In this document: positions 54,542 through 64,000 of the stretch, piece by piece
Layout of the letters: each line of letters begins with the position of its first letter
Numbering within the stretch: position 1 is the stretch's first letter
DNA from: Miscanthus floridulus
Lineage: Eukaryota > Streptophyta > Magnoliopsida > Poales > Poaceae
Assembly: GCF_019320115.1 (NCBI RefSeq)
Contig: NC_089581.1
Span: 96,319,316-96,383,315, forward strand
Length of the DNA stretch: 64,000 nucleotides
Direction of reading: 5' to 3'
The notes under the pieces: model-generated
Databases searched by the model: none
The model's input: the letters and a program-made list of their open reading frames with translations, nothing else
What the model was told of the DNA's origin: nothing
Program-made: the position numbers and the translations under genes

Positions 54542-57500
54542 TGTAGCACCCGGTTTTAAGAACAAAACCAAATACACACCATATGTGAGCCCAAGAAGTC
54601 AAATCTCACATATAGCTACAAATAAAGGTAATATCAAAAGACAATGCTTAAATACATAGCGTATTAGTATAAAGATTATAAGCTCAGAGTATAGACAGCA
54701 GAAAGACAGATCCGACCTTCAGGCGAAGACTCCAAATCCACAGGGACAACTGACTAGTTGATCACAAGCCTAATTCCTCCAAACTCTAGCAATCTGGTAC
54801 CCATCTAGGATTTTTATCCAAATAATTAAAAATAAAGCAAGCGTAAGTACATGTCGTACTCAACAAATATAACACGGGGTTCATGAGGCTCAAAAAGGCT
54901 GACACTGGTTAACTACGATTAGAGTTTAATGAGTCATCTTTTAGCAATTGAGTAGCAACAAGTTTATCTCAAGCCCATAAACACATGATTAGGTAAACAT
55001 GAATAATGAATAGCATAAACAATTAACCATTAGTGAGCATCTTCATCATCCATATCATTAGTGTCCATCATCTATCCCGTAAGGGTTCCAAGGCTGCTCG
55101 TGACCATGAGCATGGCTGATATACTAGTTTTACACTCTGTAGAGGTTGTACACTTTCACTGTGAGTCATGATTTATCCTTTCGCCTGAGGCGGCCAACCT
55201 CTTGACCCACTACCAAGGAAGGTCGGCAGGGTTCACTATGAAGCCTTTCAAAGGTTCATCTAATAAGTTAGGGCCGCTAGGTTTCTGTGGCCTACGAATG
55301 TAGGGCTCCCCTTCCGACAAGCACAATGACGCATAGCCTATACACTGACGGACAGAGGCCACACTATATCCAACCCGAAACACACCCCTCTTACGCCATA
55401 AAGGTAACATCTAACAAGTTAGAAAAGGTCCTCATACTGAGCTAAAGCCAGAACCATATAGCCATCACAGCTGTACTGTAAGTCCTGGATGATCACTTAT
55501 AGATAAGTCCTTAGAGAGAGGAATCTAGAGCACCATAAAAACAGCCCAATGCTTTAGCCCCCTTGTTCCATGTTGCTAAAAAGCATCTTTTAGTGTTTAT
55601 TACATATTCCATTAGTCAAGTTACAAGATGATGGTTGTAGTTGAGCACTAGCAAAACTACCCAATGCATATCCCAAAGGAGTCAAGGTACAAGTACAAAA
55701 TACTAGGAAATCCTTAATAGCAGTTAAGGTAGACACATGCAGTATGAATTAAATAATTAAAGATGTATAGGACAACAAGGATGATCCCATACTATACTTG
55801 CCTTAAACACTGATCCTTCGGTAAGCTTTAATCTTCAACGTTCTTCTTCTTGTTGATCACCACGTATATCTCACCGACTGGACGTAATCATAAAGCACCA
55901 CACAAGCATCCATACAATCATGCACGAAGCAAACAATACATCTAAATTAGAACAGTACACCAATCATAAGTAAAAGAGTTGAAATACGATTCTACGCATC
56001 ACTACGAACACATAGACGTGAAGAGCACGCTAATCAGAGCCATGGTGAAAAAGATACATCTACCAAAATATTTACTCATAGGAGAAAATATAAAACTATT
56101 AGCTTTAGGTGTTTTAATTATATAGAAACATGTATAAGATATTTATAGAGATTATAATTTAAGTCAAATTTAGATTTGAATTATAAATCTAAAGTGAAAT
56201 GAATCATATTTTATTTATAAAATCCAGTTAAATAATTGTGAATCAAGATATAATTTAAACCATGAAATTTCAGAAATAGTGACATGGTAAACACTATTAC
56301 TAACGCATAGATCTCGTTGCTATGAATCTAACGCAACTTGAATGGCTCAAAACGGAGTTGAAACATAGAAGATATGAAATAAACAAGATTTCCTTTATTA
56401 AAATAATAGATTAAAGCTAATCATGAATTTTAAAAGTTGAAAACCTACTTAACAGTAGTATTAACATGTAGATTATGAAATTACGAACCTAACGCAAGTT
56501 GAACGAGTCAAATCAGAGTTAAAACGAAGAAGTTATGGCTAAAACAAAATGAGTGGCAAATATGTAATTAACTGGAAACGTATTTTTGAAGTCAACCGAA
56601 TAAAATACGCTTTTAAAAGATCAAAGCGTAATCTATGGATTGCGCAATGGACCGCGGGTTAAGTCTGAAGTATTTATAAGGGCATTTTTGTAAATCTAAC
56701 AGCGAAGGGGTCCCTTTGTATTTGGGCCGTCGGATTAGATTCGGACACCCGGGATGGAAGCTGGCGGTGTAGGTGGCCGTCAGCGAGCTCTCATGCGGCG
56801 GCGCCATTACCAGAGCTCGCCGGCGACGTCGGCTTCGACGCTCCCGGTCACCACAGGGCACTGGAGAACATCGAGGAGAAAGAGAAGCTCGAGGCGAGCT
56901 CGATGGATGGCTCGGGGGAAACTGCGACTGCACGGTGGCGAGCTATCCACGGTGGTGCCATGGCCGAAGCAAGGAAACTCGGCGGCGAAGCAAGGAAACG
57001 GCCCTACAGTGCATGATTTTCAACCGGGACAGCACAGGGTGGAAGAGGAGGTTGAGGCGAACTTACTGCAAAGGTTCTCGGCATCGCGGAGGAAGCGGAG
57101 ACGGCCCTTCTCTCAGCGGTCGACGGTGACTTGGCGGCACTAGATTGCAGCGTGGCTGCGGTGACTCAGCGAAGGAGGCTGCAATGTAGGAGCTTGGGGC
57201 TGGAGGCGGAGAGCTCGGGCATCCGATTTTAAGGGCTGGCTCGGTTTGGGGCGCACGCAAAACGAGGGGAGAAGCGGGGTGAGCACGGACTCCACGGTGG
57301 CGTTGGAGTCCAGTTCGGGGACGACTGGAGGAAGAAGATGGTTGCTAACAAGGCGGCCCCACTTGTCATCGGGAGAAAGGAGAAGAGGGCGCGGGGACTG
57401 GCTGGGCCTGGCCTTTGGCTGGGCCGCGCGGAGGAAACTGAGGGAGGGAGCAGGCCTGCTAGGCCGTCGGCCCAAGGGAGCGGGGCTGGTGGGAAGTGAA

Positions 57501-57982
57501 AACCACCAGCAGCCCGGGCCAAATAGCAGGCCGGCTGGGCCAAAATAGAGAGCAAGAGAGATTTTCTTTTCCTTTTTCTATTTTTTTTCTTAGTTCAAAT
57601 CCAATTCAAATATGATTCTATGCAAACTCAAACATTACTCCCAATTTATTTTTCAATAAAAATGAGAAATTTTGGTAAGTTCTCAAAAATAAATTTTATA
57701 ACCTTTTTAAATTCTTTTATTTCTAATTCTCTTTTCTTTTATTTCAAAGCCACTTTTAATTTTATTTGCAAAAGAAATTCAAACCATTTAGGATTTTTAA
57801 ATCAAAACCACTCAACCAAATAAATCAAATGCATCGACATGTATGTAGATCCATGTTTCTAAACCTTATATTAAATTTTAATTTCATGAAAATTTTTATT
57901 TCCTATGTTTTAATGAACACAAAATTCCAAATTTAATCATTTTAGCTCTATTTTTAAAAGAGGCAAATTTTAGGGTCTTACA
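54542..57982 (-). repeat. 5' LTR of family X copy 2 (3441 bp)
   Basis: Highly similar to 49077-52540 with scattered substitutions and short indels, including loss of a 15-20 bp piece near 57420 (GATTGCTATGCTGGGCC of the other copy). Confidence 0.9.
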
Positions 57983-57987
57983 ATAAT

Positions 57988-58786
57988 ATTATGTGCAATT
58001 TCAACGTGTTGGCTTCTCGATCTTTACACCCGCTGCGGCTATGACTGTATTAGTTTCAAAGCTGCAGCTATTACCAGGGATGAAAATGGTATGGATATTT
58101 TCCGACCGTATTCGAAACCGAATCCGTTTAGAGGGGTTGAGATCTGTCCGTATCTGAGTCCGGATATCCAACATCCGATACCGTATCCATATCTGAATAC
58201 TCAAATCGCATATTTATGTTGTCGATATCCAATCGTATCCTATCCGACATAGTTGACACTATCCGTATTCGAATCCGAATCCGGACAAAAATATGAAAAC
58301 AAATGTAATATCGATGATATCCGTCTATATCCGATCCGTTTTCATCCCTAGCTATTACAGTGTCCAGCAGTTTAGAAACTGCAGCCACAGTACGTAGCAC
58401 CTGCAGCCAAGCGTACATGACTATTATAAGCTCGCACATTATCGACATATAAATATTATTCTCACTACCAAGACCATTTAATTGTGTTAAATTGCAATCA
58501 TTGGGTAGTTAACCAACTCTATTAAATTATAAAATTTGTAAGCCTCAAAATAATTATGCAATTTAGAATTTACCTCGTTAAAACACTCACTAAGTTATAT
58601 AAGCTGCAAATAAATAATTTGGTTTATGTAACCATCAATATCTTTTTCGCAGGACTTTTCCAAAAACGTAGAAGCTAGAAAAAGCCATGTTTTGGTGGAT
58701 TCGCTTGTCGCCCCAAAACGAGTTCAGCTCCACTATTTTTTTATTTGCATCTGACTTGAGAAGCCGTTCTCTTGTACACTTATTTC
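57988..58786. other. Intergenic with one hAT MITE
   Basis: No gene seen. The sequence split by the MITE (58075-58350) is unremarkable, with several CTGCAG-CC motifs at 58061-58415. Confidence 0.5.
58075..58350. mobile_element. hAT-type MITE (276 bp)
   Basis: Ends CAGGGATGAAAATGG and TTTTCATCCCTA (inverted), flanked by a perfect 8 bp duplication GCTATTAC (58067-58074, 58351-58358). The interior is rich in GGATAT/ATATCC and CCGAATCCG motifs. The short ORFs on the minus strand are shadows. Confidence 0.9.
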
Positions 58787-60350
58787 ACTACTGCCGATAG
58801 GATTTGTAGAGATGGCTAGGATGCCTTTATAGAGGCGGCGGACGGTCTTTATTTTTCTGTCTCTACTAATCAATAATTTATAGAGACGGTTATCTAGCCA
58901 CCTCTAATAATCAAATTTCTAGGGATGGCTTGGAACAGAAGTCACCTAGACAAATTGATTCGTAGAAACAGTTGCATCAATCTCACGCGTATCTCTTCTA
59001 ACAACTCCACCCATAAGAGTATCTCCGAGAGACTCTGTCGTGATGTCTGGTTTAGAGATTTTCTAAACAAAAACTACTCCCAACAACTTTGCTATCTGGT
59101 TTTTCTAAAATCGTGAGCGCTCTCAGTCAGGAGAATTGGCGAGGGGGCGTCGCTCGCCTCCTCCTCTCCTCCATAAACATTAAAATCAGTTTCAAATAAA
59201 AAAAAACATTAAACTCCCGTGCGCAGTCCAGCCCGGCGGTGGGTGGGAGCAGCAGGACGCGGTGTCTTTGACTTCGTTAGAAAATGCCGGTATGCTCTGG
59301 CCTACCTGAGGGCCTCTCTGCAGCCGGCAGCTGTACCTGGCTAGCTGCTGCCGTTCCTGGTCGGGCCTGCCGCCTGAACGTGGTAGCCCCATATGAGCCC
59401 TTCCTGGCCAACGAATAAATTGCCAGACATTCAGCAAGCCGGCAGAACTCTGATAGGGGCACCGTGACGTGGTAGCCCCGTGAACCCTTCCTGGCGGCAC
59501 CGTGATAGGAGCGAATGGCGGCTCATGGTTGAGCGTTTAGGGCACGCCACCGATGACAGGGCTCGCCCATGTTGGACTGGATCACCATGTGGCGCATGTG
59601 AACAATGATAAATAGATCCGTTGACGTGGCCAATTAAATTCGGATTGGAGAGAGGATCAAAGAAGCTGTTACGGTGTTCCAGTAATTTGGAGAGCTATCT
59701 ATTTTGGAGATCCTCTAAATTGTGATTTTTGGAGATTCATTTTTACAAGATCTCTTGGATATGCTCTAAGTCACTTATGTCTATATAAGATATTCTTTCT
59801 CCTCGTATTATCTTCATCCAATTTTAAAATGAGTGTTTCGGACCCTAAACAAATTCAAATGAAAAAATTTTCAACCGCAAAGTTATCGATATCATCAAGA
59901 TTTACATATTTGGTTTTGGTCATTTCTTCATCCGAGGTTGTATGAAAAATTTGGATTTCAAATGTGATAAATTTAAACATAATTTTTCTTAGATAGATGA
60001 TTTTAAATGAAAAAGTTATCAACTACAAAGTTGTGTAAGTCTTCGGATCTACAACTTTGGTTTTTGGTGGTTTCTTCATCTAAGATCATTTGAAAAATTT
60101 AAAATTTACTGTGCTGCACTTATATTAAAGACGGCTCTAGATCCTGCTGCCTCTACAAATCGATTTTTAGAGGTGGCAGCTCTAGATCCAGCCGTCTCTA
60201 CAAATTCATTTGCAGAGGTGGAGCTGCTTCTAATGATGTGGGCATTTGTTGAGGCATTTGAAAATAGCAGCTAACTCTATAAATGCTTTTCTAGTGGCCG
60301 CTCGGTTCGGATTGATTTGTAGAGGCAGCTGTAGATTGAGGCGCACCCAT
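58787..60350. mobile_element. Decayed non-autonomous CACTA-like element
   Basis: Begins CACTACTGCCGATAGGATTT and carries repeated TTTGTAGAGGC-type subterminal motifs near both ends (58800-58930, 60120-60330). A candidate inverted end TTTTCTAGTG lies at 60287-60296, but the motif continues beyond it, so the right edge is unsure. Interior 59825-60110 has TCAAATGAAAAAGTTATCAA / CTACAACTTTGGTTTTTGG blocks similar in style to the tandem repeats inside the large CACTA. A GC-rich insert (59190-59530) has no recognised coding content. No target duplication found. Confidence 0.5.
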
Positions 60351-60498
60351 TTAAAAAGGAGGCGTTGTCCATAAAAAAGTTCATTCTTGAAAATTTCAAG
60401 AAATAACACATTCAAGAGAATACATCAAGAATTCAGATAGTAATAAAAATGTGTATTTGCCGTAAGAGTTGCCTGCTCAATTCATGTAATAGATCGAT

Positions 60499-63195
60499 TG
60501 TAACACCCTAAAAGTTATATCTTTCCAAAATAGCTAAATTGATTTAATTATGCAATTATGTGAGCATTCAAACATAGAAAAATAATATTTTTTGTTGAAT
60601 TAATCATAAGGCTAGGAACATGTTGTTGCATTCATGCTGCTGCACTTTTATTTCTGTGATGACTGGTTTTTACCAAATGTGAAAAGGAATTCAAAATCCA
60701 TTTGAAAATAGCTTTGTAAAAGTTCTGAAAATAAAAAAGAAAAGGCGAAGCGTTCCCTCCCTCCCTCTCTCGGCTTTTGGTCTGCTGGCCCACCCTCTAA
60801 CCCACAGCCTAGCATTCCCCTACGGCCCACTCAACCAGGCTGGCCCAGCTAGACCGAGCCCGTGCGGCATCTCCCTCTCTCTCTCTCTCTCTCTGTTTCT
60901 CTGACCGGTAGGCCTCGCCTCACTGACTCGCTGACTGGTGGGCCGATCCATCAGCCGCACACCCTGCCTTCCTTTCTTCTACCTCTGGCTCCTTCCTAAA
61001 TTGAACGTCGGCGCTTTCCTTTCCTGGACGAGTTCGATCCGAGCTCGGATCTTCACCTTCCATCGATGGCGCAGCCTTTGGGCTATATAAGTCGGGCCCC
61101 CGCACTCCTCCGCCTTCATTCGAGCCCGAGCAGTTGCGCCACCGCCTGAAACCCTAATCCCTCGCCGCCGAACTCGTCCCGTCGTTCCATCGCTTCGCTG
61201 CCACCGTAAGCTCACGGCGGAGCTTCTCGTACCATGGGCACACCTATGGAGCTTTTCTCTTTTTTATCGCTTTCGGTTGGTCGCTAATCACCACCGACGT
61301 ATGCAGGTTCCTGCCGTTCGCTGTTTCCAAGCCCCGCGCCATCTTCGTCCGCTCATCGCCTCTGTGATTCAACATGGTGAGTTCGCTGTCTTCTACTGTT
61401 TCTTCCTATGCTTTCCTCGAGCCAAACCATGGCCTCTAGGGCTGGTTCCAAGATCGCCAGCAAGGTCCACTCACCGTCGGCCATGGCAGCCGCCGTGCTG
61501 GTCATCTTCTCCAAGTGACAGCCCTCTCTATTCCCCTCTGATCTAATCCGAAGCATCCAAATCAGATCCAACTGCCCAGATCACACCATACCCTTTCGTC
61601 AGGCACTTTTGCTAAAGAGTCCCTCCACTTTTCCAGATTTAAACCCTCCATCCTCAGTTTTGATTTAATCCCAATTTTAATTATTTTAAATCGAAAATAG
61701 TTCACGTTATTTACAGATCTACCTTCCAGAGCCCAATTTCATCATATCTTACCCATTTTAGACCCGATCTGAGTGCAATTTGTGTCTATGTGATCGTAGC
61801 AACATGTAGATTAGATTTATAAACTTTTCAACATCTTTTACCTCTGTTGGTGTACTATTCTAATCTATAACCTTTGTTTGCTTTGCATGATTGTCTCTTG
61901 ATGCTTGTATGTTCCTGTGTTGATCAAGTATAGACGGTGAGCACTACGTTGGTGACCTGGAGTTCTTTGACGAGCAGCATCAATAGGAATTCACTGAGCA
62001 AGGCAAGTATAGCATGGGATCATCCTTGTTGTCCTATTCACCATTAATCACTTAATCATATGCATGTGTCTAATTTGTTACCCGTATGGACATCCTTGTT
62101 AATTGCTATCTTGTACCTTGATACCTACGGGATCACTTGTATATGGGTAGTTTTGCTAGTGCTCCATCAAATTATACATGATCTGAATGATGACTAATGA
62201 CTTTATACAATAAAGGTTAAAACTTGCTTTTTAGCAACAAGGAACAAGGGGGCTAGAGCATAGTTTTTGTGATGTTCTAGATTTCTCTCCCTAAGGATTT
62301 ATCTATGAGCAAAATCTGGGACTTACAGTACAACCGTAAGGGCTACATGGCTCTAGTTTTAGTTCAGTAGTTGGACCTTTTCTAGCTTGTTAGAGGTTAC
62401 CGAAAGGCGTAAATGGGGTCTATTTCGGATTGGGTGTAGTGTGGTATCTGTCCTTATGTGTATAGCCTACGCGGAATGTGCCATCGAGAAGGGGAGCTCT
62501 ACATTTACAGGGCATAGAAAGACTTCATAGTGTACCCTGTCTGCTCACCTTGGGAGTGTTAGGGGGTCGACGGGCCTCGAGTAAATGGGAATCACGACTC
62601 ACGGTGAAAGTGTACAACCTTTATAGAGTGTAAAACTGTTATAACAGCCGTGCTCACGGTCACGAGCGGCCTGGAAAATTGACGGAATAGAGGATTACTT
62701 ATGTTGTTGATTAATTATGAGATAGAATGTTGCTTCATATGATCATGTGGTTTAACTTGGGCTTAAGCACAACTATATGCTAAATTAATGCTGAAATTGT
62801 GACTTATTAAAATGTCTGACCGTCAGTGTCATCCTTTTGAGGTTCATAACCCCCATATTATTCTTGTTGAGTATGAGATGTACTTACGCTTGTTTATATT
62901 TACTACTTGGATAAAAATCTTGGATGGGTAACAGATGGCATTGGTTATAAGGATTTTTCTGAGGATTACTAGACTTGTGGTCAACCAGTTGATGTCCCTG
63001 TGATATGGAGCTACCGCGAGAGCTATCTTTACTTTTTTGCTATGTTTATGTAAAGAGTATGTGATGGATGATATTCGTGATGTAATAAACACTTGTGATG
63101 GTACCATTTGTAATTTGTCGGCTTATGTGTGTGACTGATCTTTGGACGCCCAGAAGATTATGCATTCAATTTTATCCTTAAAATTATGTGTGACA
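60499..63195 (+). repeat. Solo LTR of family X, plus strand (2.7 kb)
   Basis: Begins TGTAACACCCTAAAAG and ends TTAAAATTATGTGTGACA. The middle (62010-62720) is clearly the reverse complement of 49620-50300 and 55080-55800, for example GGACCTTTTCTAGCTTGTTAGAGGTTACC and the GTGAAAGTGTACAACC block. It includes a GC-rich part (60740-61560). Flanking TCGAT (60494-60498) and TAGAT (63196-63200) differ at one base, consistent with an aged target duplication. No interior or second LTR is present. Short ORFs inside are not conserved genes. Confidence 0.7.
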
Positions 63196-64000
63196 TAGAT
63201 GACAAGAATTCATGTAGAAATAAATTATGTATTTGTTTTCTCTTCTTAATATAATGACACAACTCTCTTGCGTGTTCGAATAAAAAGAATAAATAAAATA
63301 TTTTAGAGGCAACTATCATCATTAACTTCAAATAAGCACACAACATATGCAAAAAAGATTTAATCGCACATAATGTCCATCCACCATGTATGAAGTTGTC
63401 CATCCTTTCAGTCAAGTAGATCTTTCAATAGAACTAAGAGCATGTAGGATTGCCACCTCTTGAACACTAAAATAGTGCCGACGATTCGGGGAGAAAAAGG
63501 GTGCGCGCAGGAAGAGGAGTGGGTGTGGGTACGCGCGGGCGGGTATAGAATTGTCGGAGGAAAAATATGTTCTAGTATCCAAGTCTTCTTCAGGTTCAGG
63601 CAAGCTAGGTCGACGGCATGCATTTACATATCACCAACAGGTAGTCTTCAAACAGCCACAAATGGAATTCAACACCATAAGAACATACAGTGTATAGATC
63701 TCTGCTTGTGAGGACATCTCTAACACCTGGAAATATAACAGAAGAAAATTTATTTAGATAGCATCACAGATCATATACAACTACACTATACCACTACATA
63801 GCTTCTTTGGCTGAAATTCCCACAATGCACCTTTGTGAAGGGCACAAACTAAAACACCCATGAGGAATATACACATATCCTGACTTAAAAGCCCTTACTG
63901 TTCTTCAGATCAGGCTCAATCTGAGCATGTTTAGGGCCTAGGTTAAGTGGTATGCATGTTTTTGAGCATATATCAAAGGAAGCACAAAAAATGATCAGCC
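63196..64000. other. Intergenic to the window end, no recognisable gene
   Basis: ORFs at 63158-63711 are short, overlap in several frames and have no recognisable motif. No transposon terminus was identified. Confidence 0.45.

Larger units (their letters stand above)
49077..57982 (-). mobile_element. Non-autonomous LTR retrotransposon, family X copy 2, complete (8.9 kb)
   Basis: LTRs 49077-52540 and 54542-57982 enclose 2.0 kb. TSD ATAAT is perfect on both sides (49072-49076, 57983-57987). On the minus strand the LTR runs from TGTAAGACCC to GGTGCTACA. The PBS TGGTATCAGAGCAATGCTGA lies next to the right LTR and an AAGGGGGGTAGAAT PPT next to the left, so transcription is minus. No gag or pol exists. 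LTRs longer than the interior, both non-coding, resemble a LARD-type element. Confidence 0.9.

Noticed and set aside
62844..63107. Minus ORF (87 codons) in the solo LTR
   Set aside because: It has no recognised motif and lies in sequence homologous to non-coding LTR DNA elsewhere in the window.

Overview
This window is nuclear DNA of a grass, most likely a panicoid or andropogonoid cereal. The evidence is 'TTTAGTCCCGG' CACTA subterminal repeats, SIRE-type copia and Athila-like gypsy elements, Tourist- and Stowaway-type MITEs, and a grass-type Rx_N/NB-ARC resistance-gene relative. There is no bacterial or organellar content. I see no intact host gene, rRNA or tRNA gene, or CRISPR array. Almost every coding stretch is a transposon gene or the wreck of a host gene.

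Layout. 1-2726: the end of a minus-strand SIRE/Maximus-type copia (broken gag, PBS, 1.6 kb LTR), cut by the window edge. 2727-8640: intergenic DNA with several MITEs and one weak GC-rich ORF. 8640-14683: a minus-strand non-autonomous LTR element (family X) with a tiny interior and one truncated LTR. 14684-14862: a foldback MITE. 15192-23283: a minus-strand Athila-like gypsy element with a decayed gag and no pol. 23284-24975: a probable old non-LTR retrotransposon tail.

25298-48752 is the most interesting part. One minus-strand NB-ARC gene has been dismembered over 23.5 kb. Its three pieces (48752-48172, 35234-34796, 25877-25298) are separated by a 12.9 kb CACTA transposon inserted exactly at the P-loop (TSD CTC) and by an 8.9 kb Mutator-like element with degenerate long terminal inverted repeats. 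The MULE carries two exons of an unrelated plus-strand gene, so it looks like a Pack-MULE. It was itself hit by a 5'-truncated LINE (16 bp TSD) and a copia element with 122 bp LTRs (TSD AAAAC). The last NB-ARC piece also holds a 139 bp MITE (TSD GAG).

The CACTA element carries three plus-strand genes: a GRF zinc-finger/membrane-anchor small protein, a TNPD transposase (Transpos_assoc, Transposase_21, DUF4218 and DUF4216-type regions), and a TNP1-like gene (Transposase_24, DUF8039-like, Pro-rich linker, Ulp1 C48 protease). It has an extra subterminal-repeat array in its middle, directly upstream of the third gene's TATA box. The transposase stays in one frame for 3.36 kb but holds 11 premature stops, each one C-to-T or G-to-A step from a Gln, Arg or Trp codon. 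This suggests methylation-driven decay.

49077-57982 is a complete second family-X element (3.4 kb LTRs around a 2.0 kb non-coding interior, TSD ATAAT). 58075-58350 is a hAT MITE (TSD GCTATTAC). 58787-60350 is a decayed CACTA derivative. 60499-63195 is a probable plus-strand solo LTR of family X. The last 800 bases show nothing recognisable. Domain and family names come from motif recognition by eye; no database was searched.
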